Shown: positions 26,126 to 34,994 of the stretch, piece after piece
How positions within the stretch are numbered: the first letter of the stretch is position 1
Layout: each line of letters starts with the position of its first letter
NCBI RefSeq assembly: GCF_050937815.1
Contig: NZ_JACDIJ010000001.1
Span: 186,001 to 250,000 of the forward strand
From: Treponema_C sp050937815
GTDB lineage: Bacteria > Spirochaetota > Spirochaetia > Treponematales > Treponemataceae
Length of the DNA stretch: 64,000 nucleotides
Direction of reading: 5' to 3'
Translations under genes and position numbers: made by a program
The notes under the pieces: model-generated
Database searches by the model: none
Seen by the model: the letters and a program-made list of their open reading frames with translations, nothing else
What the model was told of the DNA's origin: nothing

Positions 26126-26754
26126 TATCGGCTTCCTTCCGCAGCAGATGCCGCATTTTTAAGAATTTGCGCGGTACGCTCATTGAGATAGGCGGCAAAA
26201 AGATTTGCAACGGCTTCAGCCGAAAAATCGTAATATGCGCGGCCGTCCTTGGTACCGATACGGAATCCTGAGCTCAGGTTTGCATCCGTTTTTATTTCAA
26301 GCCCCTTGGCAATGTGGTCTTTTAATGCGCTCATAAAACCGCTTTCCAAAGCTTTGCGGTCTTTTTCGCTCAACAGTACGGAAATCCCGTCCGAATCGCT
26401 TCGGGACGTCCATGCTTTTACCGTTTCGGGAATTAAGGTTTTCAGCATATCCGCAGAATAGGCTTTTTCGGTTTCGGTTTTTATAAAAGCGTCAAGCTGA
26501 GCGTTTATGCCGTCGCGGAAGGCAATCAAAACGTTGCGGCTTGCCTGACTGACCGCATCGATACTCGCTTTTTCAAGCCGTTCGGTTTCGGTTTTTGCAT
26601 TTTTTATAATGCCGGAAGCCTTATTTTCGGCTTCGGCAATAACGGCGGCAGCCTTTTTTTCCGCTTGTGCAATAATATCCGCTGCCGCCGCTTCTGCGGA
26701 AGCAACTCCGTCTTTTTTGATTTTGTCGATCAACTCTTGTAATTGGACGTCCAT
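26125..26754 (-). CDS. atpE: V-type ATPase subunit E
   Basis: The 209-residue peripheral-stalk subunit has an Ala/Glu/Lys-rich N-terminal helix (residues about 5-80, e.g. AEKKAAAVIAEAENKASGIIKNAKTETERLEKA) and a globular C-terminal domain with GFRIGTKDGRAYYDFSAEAVANLFAAYL. GAGGGG lies before the ATG. It is the first V-ATPase gene, 52 bases after galM on the same strand. A TATAAA sits about 26 bases upstream, but I cannot pair it with a good -35 box. Confidence 0.93.
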   Translation of the reverse strand: MDVQLQELIDKIKKDGVASAEAAAADIIAQAEKKAAAVIAEAENKASGIIKNAKTETERLEKASIDAVSQASRNVLIAFRDGINAQLDAFIKTETEKAYSADMLKTLIPETVKAWTSRSDSDGISVLLSEKDRKALESGFMSALKDHIAKGLEIKTDANLSSGFRIGTKDGRAYYDFSAEAVANLFAAYLNERTAQILKNAASAAEGSR

Positions 26755-26806
26755 AGAACCCCTCGTAAAATAGCTTTATATAGAATAACGTTTTGCCAAA
26801 AATAAA

Positions 26807-27871
26807 TCAACCGCCGATAAGGCCGAATTTGTGTACCGTGCGGCTTTCATACACCGTTCCCGCCTTTACGACAGCGGAAGGAAAATCGCTTCGGTTCGGC
26901 GAATCGGGAAAAGCTTCGGTTTCAAGGCAAAAGCCTGCGTGTTTTTTATAGGGTAAACCGTTTTTGCCGGAGGCGACGTTTAAAAAGTTTCCCGTATAAA
27001 ACTGAACGCCGGGACAGTCGGTGTACACGCTCATCATGCGGCCGCTTACGCTTTCTTCAACTTCGGCGCATAAAAACAGGCCCTTTGCCGCCCCTTCGGT
27101 ATAGTTTTTTTGCGTTTTATCGATACAAAAACAGTGGTCGTAGCCGCCGCCGGCTTTTTTTATATCCTGACCGACTGTTTTAAATGCGCGGAAATCGAAG
27201 GGTGTTTTTTCGACCGGTGTTTTTTTAAGCGGAATCAAATCGGAATTGACGGGTAGATACGAGTCCGCATGTATGCGCATACGGTGAGATAAAATATCGG
27301 GCGCCCCCTCCCCTGCCAAATTATAATAGGAATGATTTGTAAGGCACACAACCGTATCTTTTTTTGCGGCGGCCTTGTAGCGGAAAATCAATTCGTTCGT
27401 TTTTGTAAGCGCGTATTCGACTTCGATTTTAAGCTTACCCGGAAAGCCCTGCTCCCCGTCGCAGGAAGTACGGGAAAAGCGCACTCCTATTTCATCGTTT
27501 TTTCGAAATGCCTTCGAATCCCATACCATACGGTTATAACCGTGAAAGCCGCCGTGCAAACAGGCAGTCCCGTCGTTTGCGTCCAAGCGGTATTCGGTTC
27601 CGTTTAAAGAAAAGCGGGCGTTTGCGATACGGTTTGCATAGCGTCCGACACAGGAGCCGAAATAGGTATTTATATCGTTTATATAGCCTTCAATAGTGGA
27701 ATAGCCGAGTACAATATCTTCAAGTTTCCCCTGTTTATCGGGCACAAAGAGGCTTGTGATAATGCAGCCGTAATCGGTTACCGAAAAGGCCATTGAAGTA
27801 TTGCTTAAGGTATACAGGGTAAGTTTTGTTCCGTCGGACAAAACACCGAAACGGCGTTTTTTGATTTTCAT
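26807..27871 (-). CDS. galM: galactose mutarotase (aldose 1-epimerase)
   Basis: GalM interconverts alpha- and beta-anomers of galactose and glucose in the cytoplasm. The 354-residue protein has GSCVGRYANRIANARFSLNG, the catalytic-histidine segments LHGGFHGYNRMVWDSK and VCLTNHSYYNLAG, PVNSDLIPLKKTPVEKTPFDFR, GYDHCFC and PGVQFYTGNFLN, and ends near CLETEAFPDSPNRSDFPS with the conserved glutamate. There is no signal peptide. The ATG has no Shine-Dalgarno; a TATACT box ends 7 bases upstream. It may be transcribed into the V-ATPase operon since I see no terminator between them. Confidence 0.93.
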   Translation of the reverse strand: MKIKKRRFGVLSDGTKLTLYTLSNTSMAFSVTDYGCIITSLFVPDKQGKLEDIVLGYSTIEGYINDINTYFGSCVGRYANRIANARFSLNGTEYRLDANDGTACLHGGFHGYNRMVWDSKAFRKNDEIGVRFSRTSCDGEQGFPGKLKIEVEYALTKTNELIFRYKAAAKKDTVVCLTNHSYYNLAGEGAPDILSHRMRIHADSYLPVNSDLIPLKKTPVEKTPFDFRAFKTVGQDIKKAGGGYDHCFCIDKTQKNYTEGAAKGLFLCAEVEESVSGRMMSVYTDCPGVQFYTGNFLNVASGKNGLPYKKHAGFCLETEAFPDSPNRSDFPSAVVKAGTVYESRTVHKFGLIGG

Positions 27872-27907
27872 GGAATATAGTATATCACATTGTACCGAAA
27901 ATGGAAA
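27872..27907 (-). promoter_or_regulatory. sigma70-like promoter predicting a leaderless galM transcript
   Basis: On the - strand TTTCCA (27902-27907), 17 bases, TATACT (27879-27884), then 7 bases to the galM ATG at 27871. Confidence 0.45.
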
Positions 27908-27997
27908 GTCTTTTTATTATGCCGCATAACCGTAAGCCGCCAGAGCGTAGGCTCTTACCGGAACCGCTTCAATAGAGCAATAAAATAAACGGCAGTG

Positions 27998-28035
27998 CTG
28001 ACAAATCCCGTATATTGATATATACTGTCGTAACA
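27998..28035 (+). promoter_or_regulatory. sigma70-like promoter predicting a leaderless transcript
   Basis: CTGACA (27998-28003), 17 bases, TATACT (28021-28026), 8 bases to the ATG at 28035. No Shine-Dalgarno is present. Confidence 0.55.
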
Positions 28036-28496
28036 TGAATTCCGACAATCTGTTTGACCGGCTCGGTTCGGTTTTAAAAGATTATATAGACGATGAGGAT
28101 TTGCAAAAGCAAAACCGTACACAAGCCGCGCGGAGCAAAAGCGGGTCAGAAGAGGAGCCGAATACAAGTACGGATAAAAAAACTTTTACATATCAAGGTC
28201 CCAAAAGCCGCATTGAAAAAAACAAATCGGAACAAACCGCCCGTGCGCGCGGTATTGTGTACAAAGCGCCTCCGATGCAGCTCATCGAAGATTTTAGAGT
28301 TTTAGGTTTTACTGCGTTTACCGATTTCCAAAACTGCAAAAAACGGTATAAACGGCTTTTACACAGCTATCATCCGGATAAATATGAAGCCGATCCGAAA
28401 AAACAAAAATCCGCGCTCGATGCAACGGTAAGGCTTCATAAAGCTTTTAAAAATATAGAAGCGTGGTTTAACCGAAATAACGGACAGCAGTTTTAA
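28035..28496 (+). CDS. J-domain protein
   Basis: The 153-residue protein has a charged, disordered N-terminal half (residues 1-80, with many Ser, Lys and Glu) and a C-terminal J domain. That domain has LIEDFRVLGFTAFTDFQNCKKRYKRLLHSYHPDKYEADPKKQ with the invariant HPD triad and a following helix RLHKAFKNIEAWF. J domains stimulate the ATPase of DnaK. It lacks the Gly/Phe and zinc regions of DnaJ, so it is a specialised co-chaperone. Its stop overlaps the stop of the convergent atoC by 4 bases. The target is unknown. Confidence 0.78.
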   Translation: MNSDNLFDRLGSVLKDYIDDEDLQKQNRTQAARSKSGSEEEPNTSTDKKTFTYQGPKSRIEKNKSEQTARARGIVYKAPPMQLIEDFRVLGFTAFTDFQNCKKRYKRLLHSYHPDKYEADPKKQKSALDATVRLHKAFKNIEAWFNRNNGQQF

Positions 28497-29854
28497 TCGC
28501 TGCCGCCTGTTTTACCGGCATATTCGTCAAGTTTTCGATGCAGGGTTTTTCGCCCTATGCCGAGAATATCGGCGGTTTTTGTTTTATTTCCCTTATTGAT
28601 GGCAAGATTTTGCAAAATAAGAATCTTTTCCGACTCCGACATAGGTATACCCGCGGGCACTTCAATAATATCGGCGGAAGTGCTGCCGGCAATCGTCGGA
28701 GGCAAATCTTCAAGTTTTATTACCGGGCCGGAACACATGACAACGGCACTTTCCAAACAATTGCGTAATTGGCGGATATTACCCGGCCAATCGAATTTAT
28801 ATAATGCGGAACGTGCGCGGGTATCGATACCCTCGATAACTTTCCCGTTTTCTTTTGCAAATTCCTGTAAAAACGCGGTAATAAGCAAGGGAATATCGTC
28901 ACGCCGCTCGCGAAGCGGGGGTACATGAATATGTACGACATTGAGCCGATAATATAAATCTTCGCGAAAACGTCCTTCGGTTATTTCCCGCTCCAAATCG
29001 CGATTTGTTGCGGCTATAACTCGTACATCTACTTCCAGCGTTTCTTCGCCGCCGACACGCTCAAAGCGCTTATCCTGCAAAACGCGTAAAATTTTTATTT
29101 GCACGTTTTGATCGATTTCTCCGATTTCATCCAAAAAAATCGTGCCGCCGTTTGCAAGTTCAAAGCGGCCGCGCTTACGGGCCGAAGCACCCGTAAAAGC
29201 GCCCTTTTCATGGCCGAACAATTCGCTTTCAAGCAGATTTTCCGACAAGGCGGCGCAGTGGACCTTTATAAGCGAATTGTCGCGTCTGGGCGACAAATTG
29301 TGCAGTGCGTTTGCAATCAATTCTTTTCCGACGCCGCTTTCACCCGTAATAAGAACGGAAGCCTTTGAATTCGCCGCTTTACGCACAATTTCGAATATTT
29401 TTTGCATTTCGGCGCTTTTTCCGATAATCGATTCAAAAGATTTACGGTTATTCAATTCTTCCTGTAATTCTTTATGCTTTAATGCAAGTTCTCTTCCTTG
29501 TAAAGCACGCTTTACGATAAGGATTAATTGGTCAAGATTCAAAGGCTTAGTTAAAAAATCATAAGCGCCGTTTCTCATCGCGTCCACCGCGGTGTCTATG
29601 CTTCCGTGACCGGTAAGCACAATAACGGGTACGCCGGGAGTTTCGGCCGCAACCTTTGCAAGCACTTGTTCACCGCTTACCTGCGGCATACGCAAATCGG
29701 TTATAACCAAATCGATATCGCCTTGCATAATACGTTCCAAACCGGCTTTACCGTCGGGCGCTAAGGCGATTTTATAACCTTCCATTTCAAGAGCGGCGCC
29801 CAAACCTTCGCGTATGTTTTTTTCATCGTCTATAATCAAAATCGTGTACTGCAT
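28493..29854 (-). CDS. atoC: sigma-54-dependent response regulator (NtrC/AtoC type)
   Basis: The 453-residue activator has a receiver domain (DDE near 9-11, phosphoacceptor D53 in LVITDLRMP, then TGHGS and the KPL lysine). The AAA+ domain follows with Walker A GESGVGKE, the GAFTGA loop that contacts sigma-54, Walker B GGTIFLDEIGEI and the RFREDLYYRLNVVHIHVPPLRER block. A Fis-type helix-turn-helix (TKTADILGIGRKTLHRKLDEY) ends the protein. It is 3 bases after its kinase gene. Gene order with the kinase matches AtoS-AtoC of Treponema. Targets are not visible here; I did not find a clear GG-N10-GC sigma-54 promoter. Confidence 0.93.
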   Translation of the reverse strand: MQYTILIIDDEKNIREGLGAALEMEGYKIALAPDGKAGLERIMQGDIDLVITDLRMPQVSGEQVLAKVAAETPGVPVIVLTGHGSIDTAVDAMRNGAYDFLTKPLNLDQLILIVKRALQGRELALKHKELQEELNNRKSFESIIGKSAEMQKIFEIVRKAANSKASVLITGESGVGKELIANALHNLSPRRDNSLIKVHCAALSENLLESELFGHEKGAFTGASARKRGRFELANGGTIFLDEIGEIDQNVQIKILRVLQDKRFERVGGEETLEVDVRVIAATNRDLEREITEGRFREDLYYRLNVVHIHVPPLRERRDDIPLLITAFLQEFAKENGKVIEGIDTRARSALYKFDWPGNIRQLRNCLESAVVMCSGPVIKLEDLPPTIAGSTSADIIEVPAGIPMSESEKILILQNLAINKGNKTKTADILGIGRKTLHRKLDEYAGKTGGSD

Positions 29855-29857
29855 AAT

Positions 29858-31039
29858 TTATTCTCCACTGTACTCCAAAAGCCGCCGTTCTTTTTGCGGT
29901 ATCGGGAAACTCATAGCAAAAACGGTTCCTTCTCCCGGAAAGGATTTTACACTTATGTCGCCGCCGAATTCTTTAATGATTTTATATACCATAGTCAAGC
30001 CCAAACCCGTTCCTTGCGCCTTTGTCGTAAAATAAGGCTCAAAAATGCGGCTGACGGTTTGTTCGTCCATACCCTCTCCCGAATCGGCAACACTTACGAC
30101 AAAACGGTCGTTTTTTACGGCAGCGCTCATCCATAATACGCCGCCTTCGGGCATTGCGGCAATTGCATTTTGAACCAAATTATTCAATATTTGGCGGAAA
30201 AGCTTTGTATCCAGCATAATATGAGGAGCTTTTTCAATAAATTCGGTTTGTAAAACAATATGCTTTTGGTTAAGTTCGGCTTTTACAAAATCGATGAAGG
30301 TTTGCATTTGTGCAACGGGATTGACGGCTTCCAATTCCGCATGAACGGGACGAACGGCAAATAAAAAATCGACTATTATTTGATTGAGTCTGTCGATTTC
30401 TTCATTGACGGTTTCCAGATACTTTTCAACATATTTTTTATCCGGCAGTACACCGTCGCCCTGTCGGGCTTTTTTTAAGGCTTTTTGAATTAATTGTATA
30501 TGAATGCTTATTGCCCCGAGCGGATTTTTTATTTCATGGGCAACGCTTGCCGCCAAATTGGTTAAACTTGCCAAATTTTCCATACGCCTGATAAGGGTTT
30601 CTTGGTTGCGTTTTTCGGTTATGTCTTCCGCTTGTACGATATAGCCGGAAAGTTTTTTTGAACGGACTAAGGGCAAAACGGATATATGTACAAAACGCAC
30701 CGCCCCTGCAGGGGTCGAAAGGGTAAATTCTTCGCTTATGTATTTTTTTTGCGTTGCACTGTTTGCTTTTAAAAAGTCAGCCATATTGTCATCGTCTACA
30801 AGTTCCCAAACACAGGCATTTACCGCTCCCTGTGTATTGAGCGGAATGTGCCGTAAAGCGGTTTTGTTTATTAAAATAGGATGCCATTGCGAATCGCAAA
30901 TGATAAGGCCGGTACTCAAGGATTCGAATACGGCGTCAAGCAATTCGGCTTCGTCATTTAAAACATCAAAAAGGCGCTGAATTTGATCGGGCGTTAATTT
31001 TGAAATTTTACCGGTTACACGTTTTACAAAATCTCTCAT
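29858..31039 (-). CDS. atoS: soluble PAS-type sensor histidine kinase (AtoS-like)
   Basis: The 393-residue kinase has no membrane segment, so it senses an internal signal. A PAS-like region (about residues 35-145, LSTGLIICDSQWHPILINKTALRHI to YIVQAEDITEKR) leads into the HisKA helix with H168 in ASVAHEIKNPLGAI. The HATPase domain has the N box LVQNAIAAMP, the G1 box VADSGEGMD, FEPYFTTKAQGTGLGL and the G2 glycines. An AGAGG precedes the ATG. It should phosphorylate the response regulator encoded 3 bases downstream. It is at the end of the murG-cvpA-holB-like transcript. Confidence 0.92.
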   Translation of the reverse strand: MRDFVKRVTGKISKLTPDQIQRLFDVLNDEAELLDAVFESLSTGLIICDSQWHPILINKTALRHIPLNTQGAVNACVWELVDDDNMADFLKANSATQKKYISEEFTLSTPAGAVRFVHISVLPLVRSKKLSGYIVQAEDITEKRNQETLIRRMENLASLTNLAASVAHEIKNPLGAISIHIQLIQKALKKARQGDGVLPDKKYVEKYLETVNEEIDRLNQIIVDFLFAVRPVHAELEAVNPVAQMQTFIDFVKAELNQKHIVLQTEFIEKAPHIMLDTKLFRQILNNLVQNAIAAMPEGGVLWMSAAVKNDRFVVSVADSGEGMDEQTVSRIFEPYFTTKAQGTGLGLTMVYKIIKEFGGDISVKSFPGEGTVFAMSFPIPQKERRLLEYSGE

Positions 31040-31061
31040 CGCATGCCTCTTTTCGGATGTA

Positions 31062-32264
31062 TCAAGGCGAAACCGCCTCCTCTAAAAATGCATAAGCCAA
31101 GCTTTCCATGGCGGCAACAGGCGATTGGTTATACACGGTAATATCTTCATACGAGCGTTTAACCGCATCAGCTATACGGTCGCGGTACGTAAGAGAGTCG
31201 GGCATACGTTGCGATTGCTCTTTTACGGCCGCTAAAACAAAGTTAAAAAATAAAGACAAGATAATGCGCGGTTCGAAATTTTTCATCTTTTTTACGAGGG
31301 CGTCTATATCGGGAACATCATTGTGATGCAAAGTATCGGTAAAGTCAAAAGCGGCTTTTTCTATATCTTCCGAGCCGACCGGTAAAAATCCGTTTAAGTA
31401 TGCACCGACCGAACCGATGCCGTCTTCATGAAAAATACGTTGAATAACCTCTTTTTGCTGATCGGCAGTACGTTCGCTAAAACCGTAAGTTCTGACACGG
31501 GAAAGAATTGTCGGCAGTACGGCGTTTTTACGTTCTGCAGTTAAAATAAAAAAAGCATCGGCCGGCGGCTCTTCGAGAATTTTCAATAAAGCGTTTTTTA
31601 CACTGTCCTGCATGCGGTCGGCATGTTCAAAGATAAGTACGCGCTTTCCCTCCGATGCGGTAAGCCGCGCCCACGCAGAAGCTTTGCGTATATGGGATAC
31701 GGGAATAGAATCGTACATAAAAGCCGATTCAAGTTTAATGCACTGCGAAAGCAAATTTTCGACGGTTTTTTCCAAAGCGCTTATATCCTGCAGGGGACGC
31801 TGCGGATCGGCTTCTTCCAAAAGTTCTTCGATAACCGAAGTAATCGCCGCTATCTTTGAAATTTTTTCATCGCCTTCCCATAACACTTGGCTGAAGCGGT
31901 TGGTTAATTTACGGACACTTCGGACAAAAAGATAGCGCGCCGCAGTTATATATGAGGCGTTTTGCCGTGCGGCGCTGCGCAAAGTTTGGGCGGAGGCGGC
32001 AATTTCCAAACTGCAGTCACGGCTGCCGGCTAAAAGCAAGCCGGAACTTACCAAGCTTTTATGTTTTAAGCATGAAGGACAAGTACATTGCCAAGTTCCG
32101 CAGGGGCTTTGTGAGCATGAAAGTACACGTGCCGTTTCAAGGGCCGCAGTTAATTTTCCCGACAACGGAGGGCCGAAAAAAAGCAATGCTTGGGGCAGCT
32201 TTCCGCCGGCAATATCATCGCTTAAAAGTTCCGCTGCAGGCTGGTACAAAAGATTTTCAAACAC
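31062..32264 (-). CDS. holB: DNA polymerase III delta'-like clamp-loader subunit
   Basis: The product of about 400 residues has an AAA+ clamp-loader fold. It has a degenerate Walker A (FGPPLSGKLTAA, with Leu where Thr/Ser is expected), a zinc module (cysteines in CSQSPCGTWQCTCPSC) and VLIFEHADRMQDSVKNALLKILEEPPADAFFILTAE, the classic delta'/gamma Walker B and sensor region. The loss of the P-loop Thr fits delta', which does not hydrolyse ATP. I chose the GTG at 32264, with GGGAG 9 bases upstream; the TTG at 32291 lies in the cvpA gene and has no Shine-Dalgarno. The middle region (about residues 95-180) is longer than usual. Confidence 0.78.
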   Translation of the reverse strand: MFENLLYQPAAELLSDDIAGGKLPQALLFFGPPLSGKLTAALETARVLSCSQSPCGTWQCTCPSCLKHKSLVSSGLLLAGSRDCSLEIAASAQTLRSAARQNASYITAARYLFVRSVRKLTNRFSQVLWEGDEKISKIAAITSVIEELLEEADPQRPLQDISALEKTVENLLSQCIKLESAFMYDSIPVSHIRKASAWARLTASEGKRVLIFEHADRMQDSVKNALLKILEEPPADAFFILTAERKNAVLPTILSRVRTYGFSERTADQQKEVIQRIFHEDGIGSVGAYLNGFLPVGSEDIEKAAFDFTDTLHHNDVPDIDALVKKMKNFEPRIILSLFFNFVLAAVKEQSQRMPDSLTYRDRIADAVKRSYEDITVYNQSPVAAMESLAYAFLEEAVSP

Positions 32265-32772
32265 GGTAACTTTCTCCCGTATAAAGGACAAAAGCGATAA
32301 AGTCTTGAACCTTACTTACCGGTTTTGCTAAAATATCTTGAAGAAAGTTGTGAAAAAAACTTTTATGTACAAGAACTCCGATTCCGAACCAGGGTTGCGC
32401 ATATAAAACGACAAGCACAAAACAAACCAGCAATAAACCTTCAGCCGTTCCGAAAAAAAAGCCCAAAGCCCTATCCAAACCCGTCATTATTTCGCCGGAA
32501 AAAAAACCGCCGACCAATTGTTGTATTAAGCGGATTATCAAATAAATTAAAACAAATATAAGCAAAAACGCAAGGATTTGTGAAACAAACTGAGATTCTA
32601 CATAGCGGTTTATATAGGGCGACAATTTGGCATAAAGCATTACCGCACCGAATATACCGGTAACAAAGGCGGCTTTGCCGAAAAACTCTTTTACAAAACC
32701 GTTTACTGCCCCCTGTATGCCGCATAATAAGATAATTACAAAAAAAATAATGTCAAGAAAATTAAAAGTCAT
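32257..32772 (-). CDS. cvpA: CvpA family membrane protein
   Basis: The 171-residue protein has four predicted membrane segments and the CvpA core: FNFLDIIFFVIILLCGIQGAVNGFVKEF, FLLIFVLIYLIIRLIQQLVGG and LDRALGFFFGTAEGLLLVCFVLVVL. CvpA-type proteins are involved in envelope homeostasis in other bacteria. It overlaps murG by 11 bases and the delta'-like gene by 8. The context with murG supports an envelope role. Confidence 0.85.
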   Translation of the reverse strand: MTFNFLDIIFFVIILLCGIQGAVNGFVKEFFGKAAFVTGIFGAVMLYAKLSPYINRYVESQFVSQILAFLLIFVLIYLIIRLIQQLVGGFFSGEIMTGLDRALGFFFGTAEGLLLVCFVLVVLYAQPWFGIGVLVHKSFFHNFLQDILAKPVSKVQDFIAFVLYTGESYRV

Positions 32773-34015
32773 TTTTTGCTAATACTCCCCTGTATAGAAT
32801 ATCGGCAATTTTTTGTGCGCTCTTTTCCGTTCCGGCCGATTTTAAAGCATTTTTTCCCATAGCGGTACGAAAATCGACGTCGCACATTTTTTTAAGATTC
32901 GATTTTAAATCGAGCGATAATTTTTCTTCCGCACTCGACGCCTTTCCGGCCGGCGCTCCGGCAGTAAGCGGCTGTATAACCAAGGCGGCTCCTTGTTGTG
33001 CAAAGCGTGCAGCGTTTTCAACTTGATCGCCTCGAGTTCCGGAGCCTGCAAGCGGCAGCAAAAGCATGGGTTTTGCACAAACCGCGCATTCCCATAAGCT
33101 GTTTGCACCGGAGCGCGAAAACACAATATCGCTTGCGGCTATAACATGGGGCATATCGCTGTAAATAAAATCATACGGAAGATAATTTTTATTTTGCCGC
33201 GCGCTCTCATATTCGGGGCAAAGGGCTCGTTCGTAATCGTTTCCCCGCCCCGTTTGATGAACGAGTATAAAACGCTCGCACAGCCAATCGAAATTTTTAA
33301 AAACAAGATTGTTTATTTGATGTGCTCCGCTCGAACCGCCCAAAACAAGCAACAGAGGTTTTTCTTCCGCACGGGATTTTTTTACGCTTTCGTTTGTTTC
33401 CGTTTTGTCTGCTTCGCTTTCGCTTTTTCGGTCAAGTCCCAAAAAAAGCCGTCCTTTTACGGCATCTGCCGTGTAAAAAGCCGAACGCACCGGATTTCCC
33501 GTTACCGAAAGAAAAGGTTGCATTTTTTCGGGGAAAAAACGGCGGGACTGTTCGTATGAAAGCAAAATACAAGAGGCAAAACGGCTGTTTAAGCGTGTGG
33601 CAAGACCGGGAGAAAAGTCGCATTCATGAGTATAAACGGGGATACGCAAAAAAAACGCGGCGGCACACGGAGGTACACTTACAAAACCTCCTTTGGAAAA
33701 AACGGCACAGGGTTTTATGCGGGCTAAATGGAAAAAAGCGGTAAAAAAACCTGCGGCAACTTTAAATACGTCCGCAAAGGTACGAAACGAAAAATAACGC
33801 CGCAATTTGCCGGAAGGAATGCCTACAAAGGCATCGACGGAAGAAAAACCCGCCGCATTTTTATTGGCAAGCACCATTTCTTTATCGCGGCCGGAAGAAG
33901 ATCCGAACCACACAATACGCACATCGGGACAAAGCTCTTTTAATTCATCGGCAACCGCCAACCCCGGATAAATATGTCCGCCCGTACCCCCTCCGGTACA
34001 TACGATTGTTTTCAT
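32762..34015 (-). CDS. murG: UDP-N-acetylglucosamine transferase MurG
   Basis: MurG adds GlcNAc to lipid I to form lipid II on the inner face of the membrane. The 417-residue protein has GGGTGGHIYPGLAVADEL at the N-terminus, FSKGGFVSVPPCAAAF, YTHECDFSPGLATRL, LLVLGGSSGAHQINNLV, MPHVIAASDIVFSRSGANSLWECA and LLLPLAGSGTRGDQVENA. It is longer than the usual 355-365 residues because of a Glu/Lys/Ser-rich insert before LLLVLGG (roughly 197-218) and another short one near the C-terminus. Its start overlaps the ankyrin gene stop by 1 base. Confidence 0.95.
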   Translation of the reverse strand: MKTIVCTGGGTGGHIYPGLAVADELKELCPDVRIVWFGSSSGRDKEMVLANKNAAGFSSVDAFVGIPSGKLRRYFSFRTFADVFKVAAGFFTAFFHLARIKPCAVFSKGGFVSVPPCAAAFFLRIPVYTHECDFSPGLATRLNSRFASCILLSYEQSRRFFPEKMQPFLSVTGNPVRSAFYTADAVKGRLFLGLDRKSESEADKTETNESVKKSRAEEKPLLLVLGGSSGAHQINNLVFKNFDWLCERFILVHQTGRGNDYERALCPEYESARQNKNYLPYDFIYSDMPHVIAASDIVFSRSGANSLWECAVCAKPMLLLPLAGSGTRGDQVENAARFAQQGAALVIQPLTAGAPAGKASSAEEKLSLDLKSNLKKMCDVDFRTAMGKNALKSAGTEKSAQKIADILYRGVLAKNDF

Positions 34016-34932
34016 CAGCGCGACGATTCGAATAAATCTATAAGAATTTGTTTTTTGAATACCCTTGCATAATCAAGCGCCGACAGCCCCATCCGGTCTT
34101 TCAAAAAAACATCACCGCCGTTTGCATAAAGCAATTTACAAATTTTTATATTACAAATACCGGTTGCAATAACCATAAGCGGCTGCCCGTCTTTAGCAAC
34201 GGTATTTATCTGCGCGCCGGCTTTTACCAAAATATCGGCAATTTCATAATTATTTTTCCACACAGCATCCATCAAAGGCGTATAACCTCTGTCTTCTGAG
34301 GCGGCATTTATATCGGCACCTTTTTTGATAAGCCACGATACTAAAGGTTCTTTATTGCTGCGGGCCGCTATGGAAAGCATAGGGGTGCCTGCCGAATCGC
34401 GGATATTTACATCCATTCCCGCTTTTAAAAACAGTTTTGAGGTATCCAAATCTCCGCGGGCAATATAGTTTGAAAAAGAATCGGGTGTAAGCGGAATACC
34501 TAAATGAAATAACTTCTTTTTAACCGAATCTTGAACTTCCTGTTTAACATACAGCGGAAAATCTTTTTTTAAAGATGCAAGCAAAGCATCCACATCGTAA
34601 AAAGATTGACCGAACGAAGAACCGATGCATGACGGCAGCATTTGTACGGAGGGTACTGAAAACACGGCAAGCTGTTTTCCCGAAAACAAACCGACGGCAT
34701 ACATAAAAAGCGGCGATACGGGAATAGTATCGGCGCCTAAACAAATACAATGCGTCGCTTTATTTATTCGGCTGATATATTCAAAACAAGTATTTTCGGA
34801 TTGATTTGCACAAAGAAATTTTTCGGAATCGGCTTTAATTACGGTATAATGTACTTTTTTATCATCAAAAAACGAGCTAAGCGCATCTATATGTTTTTTA
34901 GTTTTTTTTCCGGTAAACAGCAACCAATCCAT
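34015..34932 (-). CDS. ankyrin-repeat protein
   Basis: The 305-residue protein has a non-repeat N-terminal domain of about 150 residues (MDWLLFTGKKTKKHIDALSSFFDD, then THCICLGADTIPVSPLF and PSCIGSSFGQSFYDVDALL) of a type I do not recognise, possibly a sensor-like alpha/beta fold. About four ankyrin repeats follow, for example RGDLDTSKLFLKAGMDVNIRD, NKEPLVSWLIKKGADINAA and NNYEIADILVKAGAQINTV. There is no signal peptide, so it is probably cytoplasmic. It is first in the murG operon, and its stop overlaps the murG start. A protein-binding role is likely, partner unknown. Confidence 0.82.
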   Translation of the reverse strand: MDWLLFTGKKTKKHIDALSSFFDDKKVHYTVIKADSEKFLCANQSENTCFEYISRINKATHCICLGADTIPVSPLFMYAVGLFSGKQLAVFSVPSVQMLPSCIGSSFGQSFYDVDALLASLKKDFPLYVKQEVQDSVKKKLFHLGIPLTPDSFSNYIARGDLDTSKLFLKAGMDVNIRDSAGTPMLSIAARSNKEPLVSWLIKKGADINAASEDRGYTPLMDAVWKNNYEIADILVKAGAQINTVAKDGQPLMVIATGICNIKICKLLYANGGDVFLKDRMGLSALDYARVFKKQILIDLFESSR

Positions 34933-34950
34933 ATAAGTATCCGTAAAGTT

Positions 34951-34990
34951 AAAAGGCTTTCACAAAAGCACACACCTTTATGAAAGCCCC
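34951..34990 (-). terminator. rho-independent terminator after tRNA-Phe
   Basis: On the - strand GGCTTTCA (34981-34988) pairs with TGAAAGCC (34955-34962) and an inner AAAG/CTTT pair extends it. TTTT follows the stem. It ends the tRNA transcript just before the ankyrin gene. Confidence 0.7.
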
Positions 34991-34994
34991 TTAA

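Noticed and set aside
28493..28496. Terminator between the convergent J-domain and atoC genes
   Set aside because: The two genes overlap by 4 bases at their stops and no hairpin with T-run could be found on either side.
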